Shown: positions 41,214-49,819 of the stretch, piece by piece | How the letters are laid out: each line of letters starts with the position of its first letter | Position numbering within the stretch: position 1 is the stretch's first letter | Assembly (NCBI GenBank): GCA_964436045.1 | Contig: CAYTBN010000024.1 | Coordinates: 1-64,000, forward strand | Reading direction: 5' to 3' | Length of the DNA: 64,000 nt | DNA from: CAYTBN01 sp964436045 | GTDB taxonomy: Bacteria; Myxococcota_A; UBA796; UBA9615; CAYRNR01 | Program-made: the position numbers and the translations under genes | The notes under the pieces: generated by a model | Database searches by the model: none | Told to the model about the DNA's origin: nothing | What the model saw: only the letters and a program-made list of their open reading frames with translations

Positions 41214-42980
41214 TCAGTCCACCGTCAGAAGGTAGGGGAGCATCGCCACGGGCCCACCCGCATCCAGGACCGACAGCCGCGCCATCAGGGGTCCCATCGC
41301 CTCACCGAATCCAGGCAACAGCAGCTCGGTGGGCGGGCGCAGCGCGCTGCTCGGGGAGTCGTCGGGGTCGAGCAATTCCTGCAGCATCGTGCGCTGCTCG
41401 GGCAGGATCACCAGCGTGACCTCCTTGTCGGCGTCGATGCCGGCCAGCTCCTTGGCCCGGTCCAGGGCGGTGCGGAACCCCCCCAGCTCATCCACCAGGC
41501 CCACGCCGAGAGCCTGTCGTCCGGTCCACACCCGGCCGCGGGAGATCCGGTCGACCTCCGACGGATCCCGCTGCCGTCCCTCGGCCGCCTTCTCGATGAA
41601 GGTGTCGTAGAACGACTCGATCATCCCCTCGATCTTTGCCTGCTCGGCCTCGGAGAATGGCTCCGACGGGGACATCAATCCCGCGTATTCGCCGCGCTCC
41701 ACGGTCTCCACCGACAGGCCGACCTTGTCGTACAGCCCCCCCAAGGAGAACTTGCCGGTGTAGACGCCGATGGAGCCGGTGAGTGTGCCCGGCTGGGCGA
41801 TGATCGCGTCGGCGCCCATCGAGATGTAGTACCCGCCGGAGGCGGCGTAGTCGGACATGCTGACCACCACCGGCTTCTCGGCCGAGGTCAGCTCCACCTC
41901 GCGCCAGATCAGATCGCTGGCCAGCCCCGAGCCGCCCGGGGAGTCGACCCGCATGACCACCGCCTCGATGTCCTCGTCCTTGCGCGCCTGGCGCAGTACG
42001 CGGGTGATGGTGGCGCTGCCCATGGTCTGATCGCCACCGTAGTAGGGCGGGGCGCTCTCGCCGGACATGATGGCGCCCTCGCAGTAGATCACGGCGATCT
42101 CGGGGCCGTCGCCCAGCCCCAGGGAGGCGGGCGGGACCTGGGCGTAGGCATCCATCGAAACCAGCGACCACTCCTCCTCGTCAGCCTGCTTGAGCTGGGC
42201 TTCCAGTTCGTCGCGGTAGACCAGTTCGTCCACCAGGCCCACCTCGAGGGCGTGGCCCGCGGTCAGCGGCGGGTCGTCGACGATGGCCCGCAGGCTGTCC
42301 AGCGGCATGTCCCGGTCCGCGGCGATATCGGTGAGCATGTCGTCGAACAGGTCGTCGGCGAGACTCTCGAGCATCTCGCGGAAGCTGTCGCTCATCTCAT
42401 CGCGGGTGAACGGCTCGACGGCGCTCTTGTACTGGCCGATTCGCGCGAACTGGGCGTCGACTCCCAGCTTCTCCAGCGCGCCCTTGAAGAAGGTGACCCC
42501 GAACCGCAGGCCGATGAAGAACATCATCCCCTCGGGGGCCATGTAGATCTCCGAGCAGGCGGACGCCAGGTAGTACTCCTTGTTCCCGGCGGTCTCGAGG
42601 TACGCGACGATGGGCTTGTCCGTGGCCTCCCGGTAGCGGCTCACCGCTCCCCGGAGCTCCTGGACCTTGCCCAGACTGCAGCCCATCGGTTCGATGCGCA
42701 TGATCACGCCCGCGATCCGATCGTCGATCGCAGCCTTTCGCATCGCCGAATCGAACTCGATGATGCCCCGCGTCGAGATCTGACCGAGGGCGTCCGCCAG
42801 CGGATCGCCCAGAGACGGGGCCTCGGACAGGACCCCTCCCGGCTCCAGTACCAGGTAGGACCCCTGCGGGATCGTCGGCTCGGGATCGAACAGGAAGACG
42901 TAGAAGAACAGGCCGCCCATCACGCTGGTGAACAGGAACAGTACCAGCAAGGCGCCGATGATCTTGGTGGATCGCTTCAT
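41214..42980 (-). CDS. sppA: Signal peptide peptidase SppA, long form
   Basis: A 588-residue membrane-anchored serine protease that degrades cleaved signal peptides. One N-terminal membrane segment (about 8-30) is followed by two tandem ClpP-like domains, as in the 67-kDa E. coli type. The general base Lys185 lies in GQYKSAVEPFT of the first domain and the nucleophile Ser381 in DYAASGGYYISMGA of the second, the split dyad expected for this form. VDSPGGSG (346-352) is the oxyanion-hole region. Strand order places it between the PpiD-type foldase upstream (99-base gap) and a lipoprotein downstream, an envelope quality-control neighbourhood. Confidence 0.93.
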   Translation of the reverse strand: MKRSTKIIGALLVLFLFTSVMGGLFFYVFLFDPEPTIPQGSYLVLEPGGVLSEAPSLGDPLADALGQISTRGIIEFDSAMRKAAIDDRIAGVIMRIEPMGCSLGKVQELRGAVSRYREATDKPIVAYLETAGNKEYYLASACSEIYMAPEGMMFFIGLRFGVTFFKGALEKLGVDAQFARIGQYKSAVEPFTRDEMSDSFREMLESLADDLFDDMLTDIAADRDMPLDSLRAIVDDPPLTAGHALEVGLVDELVYRDELEAQLKQADEEEWSLVSMDAYAQVPPASLGLGDGPEIAVIYCEGAIMSGESAPPYYGGDQTMGSATITRVLRQARKDEDIEAVVMRVDSPGGSGLASDLIWREVELTSAEKPVVVSMSDYAASGGYYISMGADAIIAQPGTLTGSIGVYTGKFSLGGLYDKVGLSVETVERGEYAGLMSPSEPFSEAEQAKIEGMIESFYDTFIEKAAEGRQRDPSEVDRISRGRVWTGRQALGVGLVDELGGFRTALDRAKELAGIDADKEVTLVILPEQRTMLQELLDPDDSPSSALRPPTELLLPGFGEAMGPLMARLSVLDAGGPVAMLPYLLTVD

Positions 42981-43079
42981 CGCTCCTCCGGGCCCTCGGG
43001 GCCGGTCGGGTCACTATAACAACTGGGGCAAGGAGGAGAGGCGACGGACAGCTGCCTGCCGCGTCCGCGGAGGGGGGGA

Positions 43080-44582
43080 CTACAGGGCGATGTCGAAGAG
43101 GGTGATGTCGGCGTCTTCCTTCAGGCTGTCGCGCCAGGCCTGCAGCCGGGTGTGGCGCTTGCGCCGCAGCAAGGTCGATTCGACCTCCTTGCGCGCCGCC
43201 GCAAAACCCGCCGGATCCGGCTTCTGCTCGTCGATCACCCGGAACACGATCCAGTTGTCCAGGACGCGGAAGGCGGTGGGCGGGCCCTTGCCGACCTCTT
43301 CGTGGGCCAGCGCGGCCCCCAGGAGTTCGGGCGCCGCGCCGATTCGCGGAATCGACGGGGAGGCGACCGGGAACAGATCGGTCTGCTGGACCCGGATGCT
43401 GTGGCGGTCGAGCAGCTCGGTGGGCGTCTCGCCCTGGCTGAAGGGCATCGCGATTTCCTCGGCGTACTGCTCGGCCAGCGCCGGGGCCTCCTCGTCCACC
43501 AGCAGTTTCTCGGCGATCTCCGGTCCCACCTCCTCGAAGGTCTGGGACTTGGCCTCCTGGACCGCCTCGATCTGGAGGATGTGGATCCCGAGGCTCGTCT
43601 CCACCAGCTCGCTGATGTCGCCCTCGGCCGCGGAGAAGGCCGCAGCCCGGAACGCGTCTTCGCCGTAGGGATCGCCGCCGCGGTTCTCGTCGAAGAAGCC
43701 CAGGTCGCCACCGTAGCGTGCCGTGTGGTGCTCGCTGTACTTCGCGGCCAGATCCTCGAACGGGACCTCGCCCGCCTTGACCTCGGTCAGCACGCCCGCC
43801 ATCCGGCGCCGGACCTCGTCGGCGAGCGCGGCATCGTCGCCCGGACCGATGGCGATGAAGATCTGGCTCGCCTGGACCCGCTTGGGCTGGTTGTACAGCC
43901 GGTCGAAGTTCTCGTCGTAGTTGTCCCGGCACTCGGTCGCGTGCTCGCTCAGGTAGGCCGCCACCCGCTCCTCGCCAGCGTCCACCTCGGTGCGGAACAG
44001 CGCCGACGAGATGCGCACGAACTCGAGATTGAGCTTGTGGTTGTCTTCCTCGTATTGCTGGCGAACCTCGCCCTCGCTGACCGCCACGGAGCGACGGACC
44101 AGGGCCTCCATCCGCTGGACCCGCAGGTCCTCACGCTGGTTCTCCTCGAACTTGGTCCGGCTCTGGCGGTAGCGCCGAAGCTCCCGCTCGTAGATGTCCT
44201 GGTCGAAGTGCCCCTCTTCGTCCTGGAACTGGCGCAGGTCCATGATGTGGCTCGCCAGCTCGTGGTCGCTGACCACGATCCGCTCGCTCTCCGCGGACTG
44301 CAGGATCAGCTCCCGGATGATCAAGTTGTCGAGCACATCGTTCTTGATCCGCTCGATCTCCTCGTCGGTCATGTTGTCGTTGTACCGCTGCATGAACCGG
44401 ATCCGGTCCTGGTAAGCCCGGACGAAGGTGCCGTCGAGCACCGATTCGCCGTTGACCTTGGCCACTGGACGCGCGCGCTGCCCGCCGGTATTGACTCCCC
44501 AGAACACGAAGACGACCACGATCGCGGCGAACAGCAGCTGGATCACGAACGAGCTGGCATTCTTGCGCATCGTTTCGAGCAT
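43080..44582 (-). CDS. ppiD: PpiD/SurA-type membrane-anchored peptidyl-prolyl isomerase
   Basis: A 500-residue periplasmic foldase. MLETMRKNASSFVIQLLFAAIVVVFVFWG is the N-terminal anchor typical of PpiD; residues about 38-180 form the SurA_N-like chaperone domain (VNGESVLDGTFVRAYQ, LDNLIIRELIL); a parvulin domain lies at about 232-345 (VQASQIFIAIGPG, FEDLAAKYSEHHTARYGGDLGFFD, LGIHILQIEAV). The C-terminal 150 residues are a second, more diverged domain. The ATG at 44582 has a GGAG 8 bases upstream; Met at residue 5 is an alternative. A TTGACG/TATGTT promoter lies upstream. Confidence 0.88.
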   Translation of the reverse strand: MLETMRKNASSFVIQLLFAAIVVVFVFWGVNTGGQRARPVAKVNGESVLDGTFVRAYQDRIRFMQRYNDNMTDEEIERIKNDVLDNLIIRELILQSAESERIVVSDHELASHIMDLRQFQDEEGHFDQDIYERELRRYRQSRTKFEENQREDLRVQRMEALVRRSVAVSEGEVRQQYEEDNHKLNLEFVRISSALFRTEVDAGEERVAAYLSEHATECRDNYDENFDRLYNQPKRVQASQIFIAIGPGDDAALADEVRRRMAGVLTEVKAGEVPFEDLAAKYSEHHTARYGGDLGFFDENRGGDPYGEDAFRAAAFSAAEGDISELVETSLGIHILQIEAVQEAKSQTFEEVGPEIAEKLLVDEEAPALAEQYAEEIAMPFSQGETPTELLDRHSIRVQQTDLFPVASPSIPRIGAAPELLGAALAHEEVGKGPPTAFRVLDNWIVFRVIDEQKPDPAGFAAARKEVESTLLRRKRHTRLQAWRDSLKEDADITLFDIAL

Positions 44583-44618
44583 GTCGGACTCCACAGGTCT
44601 CGCCGGAAGCGGCGCCGA

Positions 44619-44647
44619 AACATACGCGCTGGGGTGTCCTTCGTCAA
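44619..44647 (-). promoter_or_regulatory. Promoter of the ppiD-type gene
   Basis: On the minus strand TTGACG (44647-44642), 17 bases, TATGTT (44624-44619; 4 of 6). Start point expected near 44612, about 30 bases before the ATG at 44582. Confidence 0.55.
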
Positions 44648-44665
44648 CGGGTGCGTCGCGTTGAC
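44643..44665. promoter_or_regulatory. Inverted repeat shared by the two divergent -35 boxes
   Basis: GTCAAC (44643-44648) and GTTGAC (44660-44665) are exact inverted repeats separated by 11 bases; each arm is the -35 element of one of the divergent promoters. It could be a shared operator or merely the symmetric consequence of two facing -35 boxes. Confidence 0.35.
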
Positions 44666-44689
44666 GGGTGCGCGCGCGTGCGCGAGAAT
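44661..44689 (+). promoter_or_regulatory. Promoter of the mreC-mreD-mrdA-rodA operon
   Basis: TTGACG (44661-44666), 17 bases, GAGAAT (44684-44689; 4 of 6). Start point expected near 44696, about 22 bases before the mreC ATG. Confidence 0.5.
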
Positions 44690-44717
44690 GCTCCCACCGA
44701 GCCGGTATCACCCCTCG

Positions 44718-45653
44718 ATGCGTCTATCGATACGCACCAAGTTAGCGATCGCCCTGCTTCTCGTGGCTCTCACCGCGTGGAATCTGCACGCCAATCGCAA
44801 GGAGAGTGATGATCTGAACATCGCCGACCGCACGGTGCTGTTCATCACCGCGCCGATCCAGCGCGTCCTCCGCTGGACCGTCGGTGGGGTCGGCTCGATC
44901 TTCTCGGGCTACTTCGACCTGGTCCACGTCAAGCGCGACAACGAAACGCTGCAGGATCAGCTCGCGGGCTGGGAGTCGATGGAGGCCCGGGTCCGGGAGC
45001 TGGAGATCGAGAACGATCGCCTGCGTCAGCTGGCGGATCTGCGGGCGCGAGCCGACGTGCCGTCGGTGGGGGCACGGGTGATCGGCTGGGGGACCTCGGA
45101 TCGTTTCCGCGTCGTACGGATCGACCGGGGACGTGCCCATGGCCTGGAGCCGGGGCTCGGGGTGATCGACGCCCGCGGCGTGGTCGGTCAGGTGCTGCAC
45201 ACCAGCGCGGGGGCGGCAGACGTGTTGTTGATGTCCGACGCGTCGTCCAACCTGGCAGCGCGCCTGCAAGAGACGTCCCTGCGCGGCATCGCGCGGGGCG
45301 ACGGCCGCTGGAGCGCCAGCCTGGAGTTCGTCAACCGGCAGGACGCCGACGCCGTCCTCGAGGGGGATCTGGTGGTCACGTCCGGGGATAACGCGGTGTT
45401 CCCGGCCGGTATCCCCGTGGGCCGGGTGAACCGGGTCGAGGTCGCGGACACCGGCCAGTTCCTGACCGTCGCGCTGGAGCCGGCGTCGGACCTGGCGGAC
45501 CTGCGCGAACTGATCGTGTTGCTGGCGCCGGGCATTTCGTTCGGCGAAGAGCTGGAGTTCCTGCCGATGCCCGGCGCCGTGGCTGGCCACGAGCCCTACG
45601 GGCCGCCGATGCCGGTGGGACCGCCGCCGGCTGGCGGGGAGGATCTCCAGTGA
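44718..45653 (+). CDS. mreC: Rod-shape-determining protein MreC
   Basis: A 311-residue bitopic protein of the elongasome that links cytoskeletal MreB and the PBP2-RodA synthase. One N-terminal membrane segment (about residues 7-24), a coiled coil (about 70-110, KRDNETLQDQLAGWESMEAR then LEIENDRLRQL), then a beta-barrel periplasmic domain with GARVIGWGTSDRFRVVRIDRG, GVIDARGVVGQV and the second half GDLVVTSGDNAVFPAGIPVG. The C-terminus is Pro/Gly-rich. mreB is not upstream; instead the divergent ppiD gene is. The last bases overlap mreD (GTGA). Confidence 0.95.
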   Translation: MRLSIRTKLAIALLLVALTAWNLHANRKESDDLNIADRTVLFITAPIQRVLRWTVGGVGSIFSGYFDLVHVKRDNETLQDQLAGWESMEARVRELEIENDRLRQLADLRARADVPSVGARVIGWGTSDRFRVVRIDRGRAHGLEPGLGVIDARGVVGQVLHTSAGAADVLLMSDASSNLAARLQETSLRGIARGDGRWSASLEFVNRQDADAVLEGDLVVTSGDNAVFPAGIPVGRVNRVEVADTGQFLTVALEPASDLADLRELIVLLAPGISFGEELEFLPMPGAVAGHEPYGPPMPVGPPPAGGEDLQ

Positions 45654-46150
45654 GGATGGGCGCTGCCATCGGGCTGGGATTTGTCCTGCTGGTGGTGCGC
45701 GCGACCGTGCTGCCGGTCTTCGGGCTCGCGGCCATCGGCCCCGACCTCGTCCTGCCGTTGGTGGTGTTCTACGGCGCGACGGGTCGATTCGCCGAGGGCC
45801 TGGTTGTGACCCTGGTGCTCGGACACCTGGCCGATGTGATGTCCGGTGGCACCCTGGGGCTACATCTGTATCTGTACGCGGTGGCGTTCGGGCTGGCGAA
45901 CCTGAGCCACGGGCGGGTGGATCAGGCCGGTTCGTTCGTCCCCTGCCTGATGGTCTTCGTGATATCGCTGATCGCGGGCGCGTCCCTCGCCCTGTTGTAT
46001 GGCTTGTGGGGCACCGCGGTCCCACGTCCGGCGGGGGGACCGCTGGCAAGCGCGTTGCTGACCGCGGCCTTCACGTTCCCGATGTTGCCCGTCCTGCGCA
46101 AGCTGCAACGCATCTCGCGCCGGGACGACAAGCTGATCCTGCCCGGATAG
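45650..46150 (+). CDS. mreD: Rod-shape-determining protein MreD
   Basis: A 166-residue integral membrane protein with five predicted segments, the size and location of MreD. Family features include GPDLVLPLVVFYGATGRFAEG and GHLADVMSGGTLGLHLYLYAV. It stabilises the elongasome in the inner membrane. It starts with GTG overlapping the mreC stop (a downstream ATG at 45656 is an alternative) and lies 4 bases before mrdA. Confidence 0.9.
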   Translation: MRMGAAIGLGFVLLVVRATVLPVFGLAAIGPDLVLPLVVFYGATGRFAEGLVVTLVLGHLADVMSGGTLGLHLYLYAVAFGLANLSHGRVDQAGSFVPCLMVFVISLIAGASLALLYGLWGTAVPRPAGGPLASALLTAAFTFPMLPVLRKLQRISRRDDKLILPG

Positions 46151-46154
46151 GCCC

Positions 46155-48197
46155 ATGGAGCTGCTACGCACGCCCCACGAAGCCTCGGAATTCCGGCTCC
46201 GGCTGGTGGTGGCGATCTGCCTGCTGACTCTGGTGTTCGGCACCCTGGTGGCGCGGCTGTGGATGTTGCAGGTGCTGCGGGGGGAGTACTACGCCCGTTG
46301 CGCGGCACAGAACGGATTCAAGGAGCGGGAGATACCCGCTCCCCGGGGGTTGATCTTCGACGCAGGCGGGCACCGGCTGGCGGACGTGCGGGCGGCGTAC
46401 GACGTGGTGATCCTGCCGGCTGACGTGCTGGCGTCCGGGGCCAACCCCGAGACCGACGCAGAGGACGGGATCCAGCTGCCCTCACGGGTCTCCATCGATG
46501 CCATCGCACGGGAACTGTCGCCCCTGCTGTCGCTGCCCGAGGACGAGATCGTCACGCGCTACGAGGAGGCAGGGGGACGCAGGCGCTACCGGCCGCTCCT
46601 GATCAAGGGCAACGTGTCGTTCGAGGAGCTGGCGAACGTGAAGCTCCGCCAGCCCTTCCTGCCAGGGGTCGACATCCGGGTGACCACCCTGCGCAACTAC
46701 CCCTTCGGCGGGTTGTTCTGCCACGTCATCGGCTACATGCGGGAGGTTCGGGAGGATCAGCTCAAGAACCTGCGGACGCGGTACGCCGACACGCCCTGGG
46801 GGTCGGACTACTACGAGATGGGGGACCACTTCGGCACCTGGGGTCTCGAGGCGGCGTTCGAGGAGTACCTCAAGGGCAACGATGGCAAGTACTTCGCCTT
46901 GGTGGACGTCCACGGCCGCGAGCTGGGCCGGTCCACCGTCGAGGATCCGGGCGACGAGTACCTCCAGGCGCTGTACCACTGGGCGGACGCCGATCGGCGC
47001 CACGAGCTGCCCGGCCACGATCTCCACCTCTCGCTGCGCCTGGATCTACAACAGCTGGCCCTGGACCTGATGGGGGAGGAGTCCGGCGCCGTGGCCATGA
47101 TGGAGGTCCACAGCGGCCGGGTCCTGGCGCTGGTCAACGCCCCGACTTTCGATCCCCAGATCTTCGCCTCGCGGATCAGCCCGGAGCAATGGAAGGCGCT
47201 GACCGACGACCCCACCGATCCCCTGAGCGACAAGGCGCTGCAGGGCATCTATCCCCCCGGCTCGACCTACAAGATGATCACCGGCGCCGCCGCCCTGGAG
47301 TACGGCGGACTGAGTCTGGACACCCCGGTGTCCTGCAACGGTTATTACAAGCTCGGCGGGCACCGCTTCCGCTGCTGGCGCTATCGATACGGTGGCCACG
47401 GCAGCGTGTCCTTCCGGGACGCCCTCAAGGGCTCTTGCGACGTGTATTTCTACACCGCCGGGATGCGCGCGGGTATCGATCAGGTGGCGCGGATGGCCCG
47501 CTCCTTCGGCCTGGCCGACGCGACCAGCATCGGTATCAACAGCGAACAACACGGCCTGATCCCCACCGAGGCGTGGAAGCTGGAGTCGGGGCGGGGCAAG
47601 TGGCAGAAGGGCGACACTCCATCCGCGGTGATCGGGCAAGGGTACACCAGCGCGACACCCATGGGGCTGTGCCGGATGACCGCCGCCATCGCCAACGGCG
47701 GCACGGTCTTCAAGCCGACGCTGGTGGATCGGGTGGTGGCTCCCGACGGCCACGTGGTGCTCCAGACCCACCCCGAGGTCATCGGTCAAGCCGACGCCTC
47801 GCCGCGGGTGATCGGCGCTCTGCAGGAGTCGATGCGGGCGGTCGTCGAGGAGAAGGGGGGCACCGCCCACTGGCAGCAGATCGTGGGATTCCCCTTCGCG
47901 GGCAAGACCGGGACGGCCCAGGTGGTCGCCCAGTCAGGCGGCGGGTTTGCCTACCACACCAACAAGTTCATGCAGGACCACGCCTGGTTCGTGGCCTTCG
48001 CCCCGGCCGACGATCCGCAGGTCGCCATCTGCGTGCTCGTGGAGCACGGGGTCCACGGCTCGACCGCGGCTGCGCCCATCGCGCGTCAGCTGATCGAACT
48101 CTATTTCGCCGCCGACATCGAACGGATCCGCGCGGCCGCCGAGGAGGCCGCGAAGGCCGCTGACGCCGCCGCTGCTGCGGGCGAAGGGGAGGGGTAG
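46155..48197 (+). CDS. mrdA: Penicillin-binding protein 2 (elongation transpeptidase)
   Basis: A 680-residue class B penicillin-binding protein that cross-links lateral-wall peptidoglycan. One membrane segment (about residues 17-37) is followed by the PBP dimerisation domain (APRGLIFDAGGHRLADVRAAY) and transpeptidase. The active-site serine is Ser370 in PPGSTYKM (Lys373); the second motif is Ser427-Cys-Asp; the third is KTG at 584-586 in FAGKTGTAQV. An Ala/Glu-rich tail of about 25 residues ends the chain. It sits between mreD and rodA, its glycosyltransferase partner. Confidence 0.95.
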   Translation: MELLRTPHEASEFRLRLVVAICLLTLVFGTLVARLWMLQVLRGEYYARCAAQNGFKEREIPAPRGLIFDAGGHRLADVRAAYDVVILPADVLASGANPETDAEDGIQLPSRVSIDAIARELSPLLSLPEDEIVTRYEEAGGRRRYRPLLIKGNVSFEELANVKLRQPFLPGVDIRVTTLRNYPFGGLFCHVIGYMREVREDQLKNLRTRYADTPWGSDYYEMGDHFGTWGLEAAFEEYLKGNDGKYFALVDVHGRELGRSTVEDPGDEYLQALYHWADADRRHELPGHDLHLSLRLDLQQLALDLMGEESGAVAMMEVHSGRVLALVNAPTFDPQIFASRISPEQWKALTDDPTDPLSDKALQGIYPPGSTYKMITGAAALEYGGLSLDTPVSCNGYYKLGGHRFRCWRYRYGGHGSVSFRDALKGSCDVYFYTAGMRAGIDQVARMARSFGLADATSIGINSEQHGLIPTEAWKLESGRGKWQKGDTPSAVIGQGYTSATPMGLCRMTAAIANGGTVFKPTLVDRVVAPDGHVVLQTHPEVIGQADASPRVIGALQESMRAVVEEKGGTAHWQQIVGFPFAGKTGTAQVVAQSGGGFAYHTNKFMQDHAWFVAFAPADDPQVAICVLVEHGVHGSTAAAPIARQLIELYFAADIERIRAAAEEAAKAADAAAAAGEGEG

Positions 48198-48199
48198 TC

Positions 48200-49312
48200 G
48201 TGGATCGCCGGCTGATCCAGCACTTCGACCTGCCCCTGCTGGCGGTCACGTTCGTGTTGATGTTGGCGGGTCTGGCCACCCTGTACGCCGCGTCCCTGAC
48301 GCCGGAGACCGAGGGAATCCCCTCGATGGTGACCCGCCAGGCGCTGTACATGGGTGTCGGCCTGGGCGCGGCGCTGCTGTGTACCCTGATCGACTACCGC
48401 GTGCTGCTGAACATGGCCCTGCCGATCTACGGTGCGCTGCTGGCGGCGCTCGCCCTGGTACTGCTGATCGGGTTCGTCGGCGGGGGCGCCCAGCGCTGGA
48501 TCGACCTGGGGATCATTCGCTTGCAGCCCTCCGAGTTGGGCAAGGTCGCCCTGGTGCTGGTCCTGGCCCGGTTCCTCCATGAGCGAGTCGATCGGGACGG
48601 GCTGGGATTACGGGCGGCGTTGCAGACGTTCGTGGTGATGGCCCCGGCCGGGCTGTTGATCTTCTTCGAGCCCGATCTTGGCACCGCGATCCTCTACGGC
48701 TTGCTCACCACCTCGGTGCTGCTGTTCGCCGGTATCCGTCCCCGCCTGCTGGTGGTGCTGACCCTGGCATCGGCTCTGCTGGGACCCCCGGCGATCTATG
48801 TGGCCTACCGCCACGTACTGGACGACTACCAGCGAGACCGTATCGACACATTCCTCGATCCCGAGAACGACCCCCACGGCAAGGGTTACCAGACGATCCA
48901 GAGCCGCTATGCCATCGGCTCGGGCCGGCTGGTCGGCAAGGGATTCGGCAAGGGGACGCAGGCCCAGCTGCGCTTTCTGCCCGAGCAACACACCGACTTC
49001 ATCTTCTCGGTCTACGCCGAGGAGCGAGGGTTCTTCGGCTCGCTGCTGCTGCTGACCCTCTACCTGGGCTGGCTGGCGGTGGGGCTGAACGTGGCACGGC
49101 GAGCCAAGGAGAAGTTCGGCGCGCTGCTTGCCTTCGGGCTGGTGGCGATCCTGGCCTGGCAGGTGCTCATCAACCTGGGCGGTGTGCTGGGATTGATGCC
49201 GGTGACCGGAGTCACACTGCCGCTGATGAGCTACGGCGGATCTTCGGTGCTCACCGTGATGATCTGCGTTGGACTGCTGCTGAACATCTCCATGCGGAGA
49301 TACATGTTCTAG
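48200..49312 (+). CDS. rodA: SEDS peptidoglycan glycosyltransferase RodA
   Basis: A 370-residue SEDS-family polymerase that builds glycan strands for cell elongation with PBP2. About ten membrane segments are present. Conserved motifs are GGGAQRWIDLGIIRLQPSELGK, the catalytic-loop acidic residue region FFEPDLGTAILY, KGYQTIQSRYAIGSG, FLPEQHTDFIFSVYAEERGF and the ending LPLMSYGGSSVL. GTG start with GGGGAGGGG just upstream. It ends the mre operon; the thioredoxin gene is convergent 27 bases on. Confidence 0.95.
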   Translation: MDRRLIQHFDLPLLAVTFVLMLAGLATLYAASLTPETEGIPSMVTRQALYMGVGLGAALLCTLIDYRVLLNMALPIYGALLAALALVLLIGFVGGGAQRWIDLGIIRLQPSELGKVALVLVLARFLHERVDRDGLGLRAALQTFVVMAPAGLLIFFEPDLGTAILYGLLTTSVLLFAGIRPRLLVVLTLASALLGPPAIYVAYRHVLDDYQRDRIDTFLDPENDPHGKGYQTIQSRYAIGSGRLVGKGFGKGTQAQLRFLPEQHTDFIFSVYAEERGFFGSLLLLTLYLGWLAVGLNVARRAKEKFGALLAFGLVAILAWQVLINLGGVLGLMPVTGVTLPLMSYGGSSVLTVMICVGLLLNISMRRYMF

Positions 49313-49339
49313 CTCGTGCCGGTTCGTGCCGGGGAGCGT

Positions 49340-49666
49340 CTACAGCGCCTGGGCGACGAACTGCTCCAGCTTGGCGCCAGAGACCGCCCCCACGACCTGG
49401 TCGACCACGGCGCCGTCCTTGAATAGGATCAGCGTCGGGATGCTGCGGATGAAGTACTTGCCCGGGATCTGGGGACTGGAGTCCACGTCCATCTTGACCA
49501 CCTTGAGCACGCCCTTGTGGTTGGTCGCGACGGCGTCGACCAGCGGCGAGATGGCCTTGCACGGGCCGCACCAGATGGCCCAGAAGTCCACCAGCACCGG
49601 CAGGTCGCTCTGCAGGACCTCGGCCTCGAAGTTGTCGTCGGTGACCTGGTTCACGGCGTCGCTCAT
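49340..49666 (-). CDS. trxA: Thioredoxin
   Basis: A 108-residue cytoplasmic thioredoxin that reduces protein disulfides. The active site is WCGPC (residues 32-36), with the conserved FWA before it and cis-Pro in IRSIPTLILFKDG. Length and fold are standard. GAGGAG lies nine bases before the ATG, and a minus-strand promoter lies in the 153-base divergent region shared with the receiver/DnaJ gene. Confidence 0.96.
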   Translation of the reverse strand: MSDAVNQVTDDNFEAEVLQSDLPVLVDFWAIWCGPCKAISPLVDAVATNHKGVLKVVKMDVDSSPQIPGKYFIRSIPTLILFKDGAVVDQVVGAVSGAKLEQFVAQAL

Positions 49667-49713
49667 GGGAAGGCTCCTCGGCTACGGGGACGTCCTCGTC
49701 CCGCTGCGGCCCA

Positions 49714-49742
49714 GATCTAGATCCCGGATGGCGATCCGTCAA
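49714..49742 (-). promoter_or_regulatory. Promoter of the thioredoxin gene
   Basis: On the minus strand TTGACG (49742-49737), 17 bases, TAGATC (49719-49714; 3 of 6), about 50 bases before the trxA ATG. Confidence 0.45.
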
Positions 49743-49762
49743 CAGGTGGTTTTCGACTGGGA

Positions 49763-49792
49763 TTGACTGTCATCGACACTCAACCCTACGAT
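49763..49792 (+). promoter_or_regulatory. Promoter of the receiver/DUF4388/DnaJ gene
   Basis: TTGACT (49763-49768), 18 bases, TACGAT (49787-49792; 4 of 6). Its position supports the ATG at 49820 as start, because a TTG start at 49763 would lie inside the promoter. Confidence 0.5.
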
Positions 49793-49819
49793 CGTCGATC
49801 TGTCGACGAGTGGAAACCG

